This document shows positions 25,862 to 34,439 of a stretch of 64,000 nucleotides of DNA, piece after piece. The stretch is taken from contig NZ_JBKFEY010000001.1 in assembly GCF_046507575.1 (NCBI RefSeq), forward strand, positions 620,001 through 684,000, given 5' to 3'. Made by a program: the position numbers and the translations under genes. The stretch comes from Pontitalea aquivivens. GTDB taxonomy: Bacteria > Pseudomonadota > Alphaproteobacteria > Rhodobacterales > Rhodobacteraceae. A model generated the notes under the pieces. The model was not told where the DNA came from, ran no database searches, and worked only from the letters and a program-made list of their open reading frames with translations. The stretch's first letter is position 1; every line of letters starts with the position of its first letter.

Positions 25862-27034
25862 ATGAAACGACTGCTACTTGCCGGCACCGCGCTGGCGGGC
25901 CTTGCGCTGCCCGCCCTGGCCGAGGATATCACCGTGGGCTTCGCCATCGCCAAATCCGGCTGGATGGAGGCCTATGACACCCCCGCCGCCACCGCCGCGC
26001 GCATCCGCATCGAGGAAATCAACGCCGCCGGTGGCCTTCTGGGCAGCCAGATCCGCGTGGTCGAGGCCGATACCCGCACCGACCGCGCCGAGGCCGCCAA
26101 GGCCGGGCTGGCGCTGCTGGATGAGGGCGCGCAGATGATGGTGGTGTCGTGCGATTACGACTTTGGCGCGCCCTCCGCACTGGTGGCCGAGGGCGAAGGG
26201 ATGAACAGCTTTTTCCTTTGTGCCGAGGATGTGAAGGCGGGCATTCAGGGCGTGGGGCCGAACAGCTTTTCCTCATCCGTTCTGGCGCCGGTGCAGGGGG
26301 CGACCATGGCCGAATGGGCCCATGCCCGGCGCGCGGCGCGCACCGCCTATGTGCTGGAAGATACCTTCATCGAATACAACAAGGGTATCTGCACCGGCTT
26401 CAACTGGATGTTCCCGCGGCTGGAGGGGGCCGAGATCCTGGGCAGCGACACGTTCAAGAACGACGATGCCTCGATCGCCAGCCAGATCACCCGGATCAAG
26501 GCGCTGGACCGCGCCCCCGATGTGATCATGCTGTGTTCGGTGATGCCCGGCGCGGCGGCGGCGGTGCGCCAGATCCGCGCCGCCGGGATCGATGCGCTGA
26601 TCCTGAACGGCTCGGCGGTGGACGGGTCTTACTGGCTGGATGCGACGCCGGGGCTGTCGGGCTTTGTGCTGCCGGTGCAGGGCTCGATCCACGGCGACGA
26701 TCCGCGCCCCGAAGTCGAGGCCTTCAACGCCGCCTATCAGGCCCGGACCGGCGCGCGCCCGGCCAGCCAATATGCCTATCCGGGCTATGTGCTGATCGAT
26801 CTGTGGGCCAAGGCGGTCGAACGGGCGGGCACGGTCGACGGGGCGGCGGTCACGGCCGAACTGGAACAGATGCGCGATGAGCCGACCGCCTTTGGCCCGC
26901 GCAGCTTTTCCGATCAGCTGCACCACCAGAACACCGCGCTGATGCAGATCGTCGAGATCACCGGCGGCACGCCCGCGCGCGTGGACGAATGGCGCATTTC
27001 CGAACCTGTCCCGCTGGACGTGCTTCTGAAGTGA
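25862..27034 (+). CDS. Periplasmic substrate-binding protein, Leu/Ile/Val-type (Peripla_BP_6)
   Basis: This 390-residue exported binding protein has a signal peptide (1-20, ending LPALA-ED). The N-terminal lobe has TVGFAIAKSGWMEAYDTPAATAARIRIEEINAAGG, and GSQIRVVEADTRTDRAEAAKAG is typical of the class I amide/amino-acid receptors. It matches amide-, urea- or leucine-type receptors in length. As the last gene after livGFHM and hyuBA it presumably captures the compound that HyuAB opens. Cysteines (SCDYD, FLCAED, GICTG) are more numerous than usual for the family. The ligand is not predictable. Confidence 0.9.
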   Translation: MKRLLLAGTALAGLALPALAEDITVGFAIAKSGWMEAYDTPAATAARIRIEEINAAGGLLGSQIRVVEADTRTDRAEAAKAGLALLDEGAQMMVVSCDYDFGAPSALVAEGEGMNSFFLCAEDVKAGIQGVGPNSFSSSVLAPVQGATMAEWAHARRAARTAYVLEDTFIEYNKGICTGFNWMFPRLEGAEILGSDTFKNDDASIASQITRIKALDRAPDVIMLCSVMPGAAAAVRQIRAAGIDALILNGSAVDGSYWLDATPGLSGFVLPVQGSIHGDDPRPEVEAFNAAYQARTGARPASQYAYPGYVLIDLWAKAVERAGTVDGAAVTAELEQMRDEPTAFGPRSFSDQLHHQNTALMQIVEITGGTPARVDEWRISEPVPLDVLLK

Positions 27035-27040
27035 TGCCGG

Positions 27041-27093
27041 CCGCGCGCCCTGCCAACTCCTCAACTCTCTCGTGCGGGGCGCGCGGTTTCTTT
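27041..27093 (+). terminator. Probable terminator after the hyu/liv operon
   Basis: CCGCGCGCCC (27041-27050) pairs perfectly with GGGCGCGCGG (27077-27086) and is followed by TTTCTTT. The loop is long (26 bases), so efficiency is uncertain. Confidence 0.5.
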
Positions 27094-27101
27094 CGCCGGA
27101 T

Positions 27102-27353
27102 TTACGGGTGCTGGCCCGGATCCGGCCGCGGCGGTTCGGGCCAGATCACGGCATGGGGCCAGCCGGGCTGGTTGACGGTTTCCTTCAGGCGGCGGCGGAA
27201 CTCGATCCAGGGCCGGCAATCACGGCCCGGCATGGTGCAGGCCTCGATCCACTCGGTGCAGGCCAGCATGCGCCTGCGCAGCAAGGGGGCCAGGTCTTCG
27301 GTCGGAACGCAAAAGGCTGGGGTCGGCATCGCAATCACCCTGACTGTGGTCAT
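27102..27353 (-). CDS. Small hypothetical protein downstream of an FNR-type box
   Basis: This is an 83-residue possible protein, MTTVRVIAMPTPAFCVPTED onward, rich in Arg and Trp with four cysteines (FC, LACTEW, EACTM, RDCRPW) and the segment PWIEFRRRLKETVNQPGWPH. The frame stays open upstream beyond this ATG; I chose 27353 because the FNR-like box lies 34 bases before it. There is no clear Shine-Dalgarno sequence. No family is recognised. The composition looks protein-like, but a spurious frame in GC-rich DNA cannot be excluded. Confidence 0.45.
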   Translation of the reverse strand: MTTVRVIAMPTPAFCVPTEDLAPLLRRRMLACTEWIEACTMPGRDCRPWIEFRRRLKETVNQPGWPHAVIWPEPPRPDPGQHP

Positions 27354-27386
27354 GACCCATGATGGCGCAAAGGCGCGGTGCGCAAA

Positions 27387-27400
27387 TTGAGATAAATCAA
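27387..27400. promoter_or_regulatory. FNR-type box TTGAG-ATAA-ATCAA
   Basis: It matches TTGAT-N4-ATCAA at 9 of 10 conserved positions, in an intergenic gap between the small reverse-strand ORF (starts 34 bases away) and the DUF1127 gene (starts 182 bases away). The nearer ORF is the likelier target. Confidence 0.6.
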
Positions 27401-27581
27401 GTGGCGCCTGATTTCCGGGCGTGGCGGCCGGTTTGCCGGGGCATCCGCGCTGCGTTGCAGCATCCCATGCGCCGGATGCATGGCGGCCTTTCCCTTTGCG
27501 GGGCTGGTCGTGCCGGGGTTTTGGGGCCATATCGGCCGTGACAAGCGCAGATGCTGCGTTGCGGAAAAAAGGAAGTCCACC

Positions 27582-27794
27582 ATGGCAATGATCCAAACCG
27601 AAACCCGCCCCTTCAACCCGGTCGCGCGTCTGGTGTCCGGCCTGCGGATTGTGGTCGATGTCCTGATGCGCGCCCGCGCCGCCGAGGTCACGCTGAAGGA
27701 ACTGAACCGCCTGAGCGATCGTGAACTGCGTGACATCGGCCTGACGCGCGGCGACATCCCGCGCATCGTCGCCCAGACGATGGACGGCAGGTAA
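27582..27794 (+). CDS. DUF1127 family small protein
   Basis: This is a 70-residue protein of the DUF1127 (YjiS-like) family, recognised from the C-terminal LKELNRLSDRELRDIGLTRG motif and the Arg-rich helix before it. Short DUF1127 proteins in alphaproteobacteria have been linked to phosphate, RNA or small-RNA turnover, but the role here is unknown. The ATG at 27582 follows ggaag at 6 bases; a frame opening at 27480 lacks a ribosome site. A strong terminator follows, so it is probably monocistronic. Confidence 0.85.
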   Translation: MAMIQTETRPFNPVARLVSGLRIVVDVLMRARAAEVTLKELNRLSDRELRDIGLTRGDIPRIVAQTMDGR

Positions 27795-27823
27795 CCGATC
27801 CACAAGGATGACAGATCCAAAAG

Positions 27824-27853
27824 CCCCGCGCGCCCGCGCGGGGTTTTGCTTTT
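27824..27853 (+). terminator. Rho-independent terminator after the DUF1127 gene
   Basis: CCCCGCGC (27824-27831) and GCGCGGGG (27836-27843) form an 8-bp stem with a GCCC loop, followed by TTTTGCTTTT. It may also serve the convergent bactofilin gene. Confidence 0.85.
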
Positions 27854-27860
27854 GCCGGTC

Positions 27861-28241
27861 TCAGCCCGGTGATGTGGCCTGGACGGGGGCCTGGACGGGG
27901 GCGCGATCCGGGGCACGGCGGCGCGCACGAAACGCCACATGGGCGCCGCTTTCGATGGACAGCTGCAGATAGTCCACCTCGCCCGTCAGATCCGCCGTGG
28001 CATGACAGGTCAGCGTGTCACAGATCACCCGGCCCGCGACCTGGCCCCTGATCGTCACATTGGCGGCCACCAGACTGCCTTCGATCAACGCGCCCTCGGC
28101 GACAATGACCGATCCTGCCGCCAGATTGCCGTGAACCGTGCCCAGGATTTCCACAAGGCCCGGAAATTCCAGATCGCCGACGATCTTTGATCCGGCGGCG
28201 ATGAAGGACCGGCCACCGACGCTGGTCTGGGGTTTTTCCAT
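27861..28241 (-). CDS. Bactofilin (polymer-forming cytoskeletal protein)
   Basis: This 126-residue protein of the bactofilin/DUF583 family assembles into beta-helical filaments that scaffold cell-envelope functions. The core is a run of short beta-strand turns with hydrophobic-Gly spacing (FIAAGSKIVGDLEF, LVEILGTVHGNLAAG, SVIVAEGALIEGSLVAANVTIRG, VAGRVICDTL). The termini are short and polar, with a Pro/Ala-rich tail. No peptidase or envelope partner is adjacent. Confidence 0.85.
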   Translation of the reverse strand: MEKPQTSVGGRSFIAAGSKIVGDLEFPGLVEILGTVHGNLAAGSVIVAEGALIEGSLVAANVTIRGQVAGRVICDTLTCHATADLTGEVDYLQLSIESGAHVAFRARRRAPDRAPVQAPVQATSPG

Positions 28242-28791
28242 CTGCTGCTCCTTCGGTCATGGGGCCTTGGGTCATGGCATGGTTGATCAGGCGCGGGCCG
28301 GGGCAGGCGCGCGCGCACAAGACTTGCCGCGAAATCGGGCATAGTCCAGTGCCATGCGGCGCGGGCGGGCGGAAAACCACCCGTCCGGACCACCGATGCC
28401 CCTGTCAGGGAACCGAATGCCCGCCACGGGGTGGGGCATGGCCCGCCGCACCGACCGGCGCGGACGGGATTTGCGGCGGGGGATGGCGGAATGGGTCCAC
28501 AGGCGGACATCGGGGCGCGGGGCAATGCGGGGGCGCGGGGCGACGGGACGGATCCGGGCACCGGGCTGACGGGGCACCCGGGCCGAGTCCCGCCCCGTTG
28601 CGCCCGCGCTGCGCCGTCGCCGCCTGTCGCAGGGCAAGGCCGATGGTGCCGGACCCGCCCGCGCGGCGGGCTGATGGCTGACGGGGGCGGGGCGGAATGA
28701 AACGCGCGCGCCCGAAGGCGCGCGCAGGGTGGTTTCAGGCAGGACTGGTTCGGACGGAACGCCCCGCCCACCGCGCGCGTTCGGTGCGCGG
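28242..28791. other. Gene-free, very GC-rich stretch between the bactofilin gene and lon
   Basis: In 550 bases I see no supportable gene. Several open frames exist on both strands, but their translations are Arg/Pro/Gly-rich with no family resemblance, as expected of GC-rich non-coding DNA. It contains the lon terminator hairpin at 28704-28725. Confidence 0.5.
28704..28725 (-). terminator. Hairpin terminator of lon
   Basis: A 9-bp perfect stem, GCGCGCGCC/GGCGCGCGC, encloses a loop that reads TTCG on the minus strand, giving the very stable C(UUCG)G tetraloop in RNA. It is followed on the minus strand by GTTTCATT. It lies 67 bases after the lon stop. Confidence 0.65.
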
Positions 28792-31203
28792 TCAGTGCGC
28801 GGTGGCCCCCTGGCCGGCGGTGCCTGCGGTCATCGCGGCGGCGGCGGCGGCCTCTTCGGCGGCTTCGTCCCATTCCACCGGCTCGGGCATCCGCACCAGC
28901 GCGCGGGGCAGAACCTCGCGCACATGGCTGACGGGGATGATCTCCAGCCCCTGCTTCACGTTGTCCGGGATCTCGGGCAGGTCCTTGGCGTTTTCCTGCG
29001 GGATCAGCACGGTCTTGATGCCGCCGCGCAGCGCGGCCAGCAGCTTTTCCTTCAGCCCCCCGATCGCCAGCACATTGCCGCGCAAGGTGACCTCGCCGGT
29101 CATGGCGACATCCTTGCGCACCGGAATGCCCGTCAGCACCGACACGATCGAGGTGACCATCGCGATCCCCGCGCTGGGGCCATCCTTGGGCGTGGCGCCT
29201 TCGGGGACGTGGACGTGGATATCGACCTTTTCGAACTTGGGTGGCTTGACCCCGATTTCGGGGCTGATCGAACGGACATAGCTGGAGGCCGCGTCGATCG
29301 ATTCCTTCATCACCTCGCCCAGTTTCCCGGTGGTCTTCATCCGCCCCTTGCCGGGCAGCTTCAGCGCCTCGATCTGCAACAGGTCGCCGCCGACACTGGT
29401 CCAGGCCAGGCCTGTGACCACGCCCACCTGGTCCTCTTTCTCGGCCAGGCCATAGCGATAGCGCGGCACGCCCAGATAGTCCTCGACCCTGGCGCCATCC
29501 ACGGTGACGGCCTTCGCCTTGCCCTTCAGGATTTCGGTCACCGCCTTGCGGGCAAGTTTCGCCAGCTCGCGTTCCAGGTTCCGCACGCCCGCCTCGCGGG
29601 TGTACAGCCGCACGACCTTGTCCAGCGCCTCATCGGTCAGGGTGAATTCGCCCTTGCGCAGGCCATGCGCCTTGATCTGCTTGGGGATCAGGTGCTGGCG
29701 GGCAATTTCACGCTTTTCATCCTCGGTATAGCCGGCCAGAGGAATGATCTCCATCCGGTCCAGCAGCGGCCCCGGCATGTTGTAGCTGTTGGCCGTGGTC
29801 AGGAACATCACGTTCGACAGGTCGTATTCCACCTCAAGATAGTGGTCCACGAAGGTCGCGTTCTGTTCGGGGTCCAGAACCTCCAGCATCGCGCTGGCCG
29901 GGTCGCCGCGGAAATCCTGGCCCATCTTGTCGATTTCATCCAGCAGGATCAGCGGGTTGGTGGTTTTCGCCTTTTTCAGCGCCTGGACGATCTTGCCGGG
30001 CATGGACCCGATATAGGTGCGCCGGTGGCCGCGGATTTCGGATTCGTCGCGCACGCCGCCAAGGCTTATGCGGATGAATTCACGCCCCGTGGCCTTGGCC
30101 ACGCTGCGGCCAAGCGAGGTTTTCCCCACGCCGGGCGGGCCCACAAGGCACAGGATCGGCCCCTTCAGCTTGGCCGAACGCGCCTGCACCGCCAGATATT
30201 CGACGATGCGTTCCTTAACCTTTTCCAGGCCATAGTGATCGGCGTCCAGCACCTTTTCGGCCAGCCCCAGATCCTTTTTCACGCGGCTTTTCACGCCCCA
30301 GGGCAGGTTCAGCAGCCAGTCCAGATAGTTGCGCACCACGGTCGCCTCGGCCGACATCGGCGACATGGATTTAAGCTTCTTCAGCTCGCCTTCCGCCTTG
30401 TCGCGCGCCTCTTTCGAGAATTTGGTGGCCTTGATCCGCGCTTCCAGCTCGGCGATCTCGTTCTGGCCGTCCTCGCCGTCGCCCAGTTCCTTCTGAATGG
30501 CCTTCATTTGCTCATTCAGATAATATTCGCGCTGTGTCCGCTCCATCTGCGACTTGACGCGGGACTTGATCTTTTTCTCGACCTGCAGAACCGACACCTC
30601 GCCCTGCATCAGGCCAAAGACCTTTTCCAGCCGCGCGGCCACATCCAGCGTTTCCAGCAGGTCCTGCTTTTGCGCGACATCCAGTCCCAGATGGCCCGAG
30701 ACCAGATCGGTCAGCTTGTCGGCCTCGCGCGTTTCGGCGATGGCGGCCAGCGCCTCTTCGGGGACGTTCTTCTTGAACTTGGCGTAGCGTTCGAATTCCT
30801 CGGCGACGGAACGCAGCAGCGCCTTGACGGTGTCCGCATCGCCGGGGGTTTCGTTCAGCGCCTCGGCGCGGGCCTCGAAGAAGGCGGGGTTTTCCAGGAA
30901 TTCGGCGATGCGCACCCGCCGCTTGCCCTCGACCAGAACCTTCACGGTGCCATCAGGCAGTTTCAGCAGTTGCAGCACATTGGCCAGAACGCCGGTGCGG
31001 AAGATGCCATCGGCATCGGGGTCATCGACGCCGGGGTCGATCTGGCTGGCCAGCAGGATCTGGCGATCCTCGGCCATTACCTCTTCCAGCGCGCGGACGG
31101 ATTTTTCCCGGCCCACGAACAGCGGCACGATCATGTGGGGAAAGACCACGATATCGCGCAGCGGCAGCACGGGGTAGCTGTGGGGAAGCGTGTCGGTCAT
31201 CAT
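28792..31203 (-). CDS. lon: ATP-dependent protease Lon
   Basis: This cytoplasmic AAA+ serine protease degrades misfolded and regulatory proteins. The 803-residue product has an N-terminal LON substrate domain (about 10-205), a coiled helical region, the AAA+ module with Walker A GPPGVGKTSLG (about 357) and Walker B ILLDEIDK, and the protease domain with the Ser/Lys dyad: KDGPSAGIAM (about S680) and a Lys in VPVRKDVAMTGE-like context. The tail is Ala-rich (AAEEAAAAAAM). Two ATG codons are adjacent at the start. A heat-shock-like promoter lies about 70-100 bases upstream. Confidence 0.97.
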   Translation of the reverse strand: MMTDTLPHSYPVLPLRDIVVFPHMIVPLFVGREKSVRALEEVMAEDRQILLASQIDPGVDDPDADGIFRTGVLANVLQLLKLPDGTVKVLVEGKRRVRIAEFLENPAFFEARAEALNETPGDADTVKALLRSVAEEFERYAKFKKNVPEEALAAIAETREADKLTDLVSGHLGLDVAQKQDLLETLDVAARLEKVFGLMQGEVSVLQVEKKIKSRVKSQMERTQREYYLNEQMKAIQKELGDGEDGQNEIAELEARIKATKFSKEARDKAEGELKKLKSMSPMSAEATVVRNYLDWLLNLPWGVKSRVKKDLGLAEKVLDADHYGLEKVKERIVEYLAVQARSAKLKGPILCLVGPPGVGKTSLGRSVAKATGREFIRISLGGVRDESEIRGHRRTYIGSMPGKIVQALKKAKTTNPLILLDEIDKMGQDFRGDPASAMLEVLDPEQNATFVDHYLEVEYDLSNVMFLTTANSYNMPGPLLDRMEIIPLAGYTEDEKREIARQHLIPKQIKAHGLRKGEFTLTDEALDKVVRLYTREAGVRNLERELAKLARKAVTEILKGKAKAVTVDGARVEDYLGVPRYRYGLAEKEDQVGVVTGLAWTSVGGDLLQIEALKLPGKGRMKTTGKLGEVMKESIDAASSYVRSISPEIGVKPPKFEKVDIHVHVPEGATPKDGPSAGIAMVTSIVSVLTGIPVRKDVAMTGEVTLRGNVLAIGGLKEKLLAALRGGIKTVLIPQENAKDLPEIPDNVKQGLEIIPVSHVREVLPRALVRMPEPVEWDEAAEEAAAAAAMTAGTAGQGATAH

Positions 31204-31270
31204 GTATCCTCTGTGGCAGAAGGGCGCCGGCCCCGCCCTTGCGGCAACCCCGGCCCTTCCCTCTTGCGAC

Positions 31271-31302
31271 CTATCTAGGGGGCGCGTGCGGCAGGTTCAA
31301 CC
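31271..31302 (-). promoter_or_regulatory. Putative RpoH (heat-shock) promoter of lon
   Basis: Read on the minus strand, GGTTGAACC (31302-31294) is followed after 11 bases by CCCCCTAGATAG (31282-31271). This resembles the sigma-32 pattern CTTGAA-N11-15-CCCCATNT, about 70 bases before the lon start. Heat-shock control of lon is well established in other bacteria. Confidence 0.5.
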
Positions 31303-31390
31303 TGGGTGTCCGTCATCATCGGGTTACATTGCGCCCGCGCGCGGGCGGGGGCAAGCGCAGATTGCGCCGGGTTTGAACGGTCGGCCCCGG

Positions 31391-32770
31391 TCACAGCGGC
31401 AGGACCAGTTCCACCCGCAAGCCGCCCAGCCGCGCGCTGTCGCCCAGCCGCAGCGACCCGCCATGCCCGCGCAGGATGTCGACCGCGATCGACAGCCCCA
31501 GCCCCACGCCCTGTCCGCGGTTCTGGTTGCGCGCGGGATCAAGCCGGGTAAAGGGGCGCAATGCCTCTTCGCGCCGGTCGGCCGGGATGCCGGGGCCGTC
31601 ATCCTCGACAATGATCCGACAGCTGCGCGGGCCAAGCGTCACCGAAACCTCGGCCCTTGTGCCGTAGCGCACGGCATTGCCGAACAGGTTTTCCAGCGCC
31701 CGGCGCAGCGCATCGGGGCGCACCGTGACCAGCGCCAGCCCCGGGCCGGGGCATTCGGTCAGGCTGACCGGCTGGCCCGCGCGGCGGGCATCCTCGACCA
31801 CATGGGCGACAAAGGCGCAGGGGTCGATCCGTTCGGGTTCGCCCGCGGTGGCCTCATCGCGGGCGAAATCCAGAAAGGCATCGATCAGCCGGCCCATTTC
31901 CGCCACGTCGCGTTCCATCGCGGAAACCTCATCGCGCGTCCCGGGGTCGTCGGGCAGCATCGACAGCCCCAGCCGCAGCCGCGTCAGCGGGGTGCGCAGA
32001 TCGTGGCTGATCCCCGACAGCATCAGGGTGCGCTGTTCGATCTGGCGTTCGATCCGGGCGCGCATTTCCAGAAAGGCGGCACCGGCGGCGCGCACCTCCT
32101 GGGCGCCGGCGGGGCGATAGGGCAGGGCGCGGCCCTTGCCAAAGGCCTCGGCCGCGATCGCCATCCGGCGGATCGGGCGCAGCTGGTTGCGCAGGAACAG
32201 ATAGGCCACCAGGGTCATCAGCAGGCCGGTGCCCAGCATCAGAACGATAAGTTGATGCGGGTTGGTGGCCGACACCCGGCGCCGGTCAAAGTGCAGCTCC
32301 ATCAGGCCGTGGCGGGTGTTCAGCGTCAACCGCACCTCGCGCAGGTTCGACAGATCGACCGCGCCCAGACCCGGCAGCCCCGCGCGCAGCGTGGCGATCA
32401 CCACCCGGCCCGACAGATCGTAAAAGACCCGCCGGTCCGGGCCTGGGGCCGTGTCGGATGCCGCGTCGGATGTCGCGCCTGGGGCCGGATCGGGGGCGGG
32501 CAGGGCGACGCCCAGGTCCAGTGGTCCGGCCACCGCCGCCACCGCCGCCACCGCCGCGGCCAGGTCGGGCGCCGCCTCGGCGCGGGCCGCGACATAGGCC
32601 AGTTCGCGCAGCATGGCCGCGGTCATCTGTTCGGTCACGCCTTCGAAATGGCGCTGCAGAAACACCACCGACACGACCAGCTGGATCGTGACCACGGGCA
32701 GAATCAGGATCAGCGCGGCCCGCCCGTAAAGCCCGCGTGGCATCAGTCGTTTCAGCCAGTCGAAATTCAT
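31391..32770 (-). CDS. Sensor histidine kinase, EnvZ-like, without adjacent regulator
   Basis: This is a 459-residue inner-membrane histidine kinase. Membrane helix 1 is about residues 18-38 (AALILILPVVTIQLVVSVVFL), then a periplasmic domain (about 40-175) with a Pro/Asp/Ala-rich segment, helix 2 (LIVLMLGTGLLMTLVAYLFL), a HAMP domain, the dimerisation H-box GISHDLRTPLTRLRLGLSML (His about 258) and the ATPase domain with N-box ENLFGNAVRYG, DDGPGIP and GQGVGLGLSI. This is the EnvZ layout. No OmpR-type response regulator lies in the window on either side. Signal and partner are unknown. Confidence 0.9.
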   Translation of the reverse strand: MNFDWLKRLMPRGLYGRAALILILPVVTIQLVVSVVFLQRHFEGVTEQMTAAMLRELAYVAARAEAAPDLAAAVAAVAAVAGPLDLGVALPAPDPAPGATSDAASDTAPGPDRRVFYDLSGRVVIATLRAGLPGLGAVDLSNLREVRLTLNTRHGLMELHFDRRRVSATNPHQLIVLMLGTGLLMTLVAYLFLRNQLRPIRRMAIAAEAFGKGRALPYRPAGAQEVRAAGAAFLEMRARIERQIEQRTLMLSGISHDLRTPLTRLRLGLSMLPDDPGTRDEVSAMERDVAEMGRLIDAFLDFARDEATAGEPERIDPCAFVAHVVEDARRAGQPVSLTECPGPGLALVTVRPDALRRALENLFGNAVRYGTRAEVSVTLGPRSCRIIVEDDGPGIPADRREEALRPFTRLDPARNQNRGQGVGLGLSIAVDILRGHGGSLRLGDSARLGGLRVELVLPL

Positions 32771-32810
32771 GGCAAAAGCCTAGCCGCCAGATGCAGCAGA
32801 GGAAAGCGTC

Positions 32811-33689
32811 ATGACGACAGAGCGACCGGAACCGGGGCTGCGGGTGCTGACCGCGCCGAACCCCTCGGCAATGACCCTGACCGGAACCCGGACCTATATC
32901 CTGGGCGAGGGGCAGGTGGCACTGATCGATCCCGGCCCCGCGCTGCGCCCGCATTATGAGGCGATTCTGGCGGCGCTGTCCCCGGGCGAGCGAATCACGC
33001 AGATCCTGGTCAGCCATGCCCATCTGGATCATTCCCCCCTGGCCCGCCCCCTGGCCGAGGCGACCGGCGCGCCGGTTCTGGCCTTCGGTCCGGCCACGGC
33101 GGGGCGGTCGGCGGTGATGGCCGATCTGGCCGCGCGCGGGCTGGCCTGCGGTGGCGAGGGCGTGGACCCCGCCTTTGCCCCCGATCGCGTGCTGGCCGAT
33201 GGCGAGCCGGTCGAGGGCGCCTTTGGCACGATCCGCGCGCTGCACACGCCGGGGCATTTCTGCAACCATCTCAGCTTTGCCTGGCAGGGCGCGTTGTTCA
33301 CGGGCGACCATGTGATGGGCTGGGCCAGCACGCTGATTTCGCCGCCCGATGGCGATCTGGGGGATTACTTCCGTTCGCTTGACAAGGTCGCGGCGGAAGG
33401 CGCGCGGGTGTTCTATCCCGGCCACGGCGCGCCGGTGCGCGATACCGCCGCCCGGATCGCCGAACTGCGCGCGCACCGCGAACAGCGCAGCGCCCAGATT
33501 CTGGCGGCCCTTGCCGCCGCGCCGGCAACCGCCGCGCGGATCACGCAGGCCATCTACACCGACACCCCCGCCGCCCTGCTGCCCGCGGCCGAGCGTAACG
33601 TGTTTGCGCATCTCATTGAACTGACGTCGCAAAACCATATCCGCCCGCTGCAACCCCTGGCAATCACCGCGCCGTTCGAGCGGTTGTGA
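32811..33689 (+). CDS. Metallo-beta-lactamase-fold hydrolase (LACTB2/glyoxalase II-like)
   Basis: This 292-residue cytoplasmic protein has the HxHxDH zinc motif SHAHLDHSPLA (about residue 68), HTPGHFCNHLSF, the bridging Asp in FTGDHVMGW and FYPGHGAPV. The C-terminal 60 residues (ITQAIYTDTPAALLPAAERNVFAHL) fit the winged-helix BLACT_WH domain of LACTB2-like enzymes, which include RNases and thioester hydrolases. The exact substrate is not predictable. It is divergent from the histidine kinase gene and followed by tRNA-Asn. Confidence 0.88.
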   Translation: MTTERPEPGLRVLTAPNPSAMTLTGTRTYILGEGQVALIDPGPALRPHYEAILAALSPGERITQILVSHAHLDHSPLARPLAEATGAPVLAFGPATAGRSAVMADLAARGLACGGEGVDPAFAPDRVLADGEPVEGAFGTIRALHTPGHFCNHLSFAWQGALFTGDHVMGWASTLISPPDGDLGDYFRSLDKVAAEGARVFYPGHGAPVRDTAARIAELRAHREQRSAQILAALAAAPATAARITQAIYTDTPAALLPAAERNVFAHLIELTSQNHIRPLQPLAITAPFERL

Positions 33690-33769
33690 GCGCGCCGTGA
33701 CAAAGTTCAAAAAAAGTCGCCCGCCCCTCTGGACGAGCCGATTTCCCACCGCTATACACCGCCTCGTGT

Positions 33770-33844
33770 TCCGGCGTAGCTCAGCGGTAGAGCAGTTGAC
33801 TGTTAATCAATTGGTCGTAGGTTCGATCCCTACCGCCGGAGCCA
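33770..33844 (+). tRNA. tRNA-Asn (anticodon GTT)
   Basis: The 75-base gene including encoded CCA has a perfect acceptor stem TCCGGCG/CGCCGGA, D-arm GCTCAGCGGTAGAGC, anticodon loop CTGTTAA and the T-loop TTCGATC. It lies at the left edge of a less GC-rich accessory stretch. Confidence 0.97.
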
Positions 33845-34013
33845 AAAATCCCTTATGGGGTCTTATTTTCAGGCAAAACAGGCTTCTGACCCCTTCCACG
33901 ACCGGCAATGTCCTGATCGTGGAACAGCTGGGGGCGGCGGGCGCCTCATATGGCGGTCAGGCCGGACGGTTCCGATCTGTCTCGCTGGGGGCGACGCTTG
34001 GGCGGAAGGCTGT

Positions 34014-34439
34014 TCAATCCTCCGACGGAAGCAGGTCCGGGTTCCAGACGATTTCCCACAGGTGCCCGTCGGGGTCGCGGAAATAGCCTGCGTATCCGCC
34101 GTAGAACGTATCCTGCGCGGGTTTGATCAGCTCGGCGCCTGCCCGCGCCGCGGCCTCCATGCACTGATCGACCTCTTCCCGCCGTGCCACGTTGTGCCCA
34201 ATGGTGAGGGCGGTCGGGCTGACCGGCTGTACCGGCAATCCGGTATCATGGGCAATGTCCGCCTGCGCCCAGAGGGCAAGTTTCAGATCGCCGGACAGGT
34301 CGAAGAACGCGACCGAGCCATGCTCGAATTCCTGGCCGACTATGCCTTTCGTTGGCAGCCCGAGCCCGTCGCGGTAGAAGGAAAGCGATCGTGCGAGATC
34401 GGCGACACCGAGTGTAAGAACGGAAATCCTGGGTTTCAT
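34014..34439 (-). CDS. VOC-fold (glyoxalase/bleomycin-resistance-like) protein
   Basis: This 141-residue single-domain vicinal-oxygen-chelate protein opens with KPRISVLTLGVADLARSLSFYRDGLG and ends with GYAGYFRDPDGHLWEIVWNPD, the two halves of the beta-alpha-beta-beta-beta fold. A metal-site Glu is visible in HLWEIVWN; substrate is unknown. Such proteins detoxify electrophiles or bind drugs, and many are uncharacterised. The ATG lies at 34439. It stands alone between tRNA-Asn and the glycosyltransferase gene. Confidence 0.85.
   Translation of the reverse strand: MKPRISVLTLGVADLARSLSFYRDGLGLPTKGIVGQEFEHGSVAFFDLSGDLKLALWAQADIAHDTGLPVQPVSPTALTIGHNVARREEVDQCMEAAARAGAELIKPAQDTFYGGYAGYFRDPDGHLWEIVWNPDLLPSED

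Noticed and set aside
28259..28681. Open frames between the bactofilin gene and lon
   Set aside because: Gly/Arg/Pro-rich, no start signals, no family; the base composition alone explains them.
28729..31278. 849-codon plus-strand frame opposite lon
   Set aside because: Gln/His/Gly-rich low-complexity translation; lon on the other strand has all AAA+ and protease motifs.
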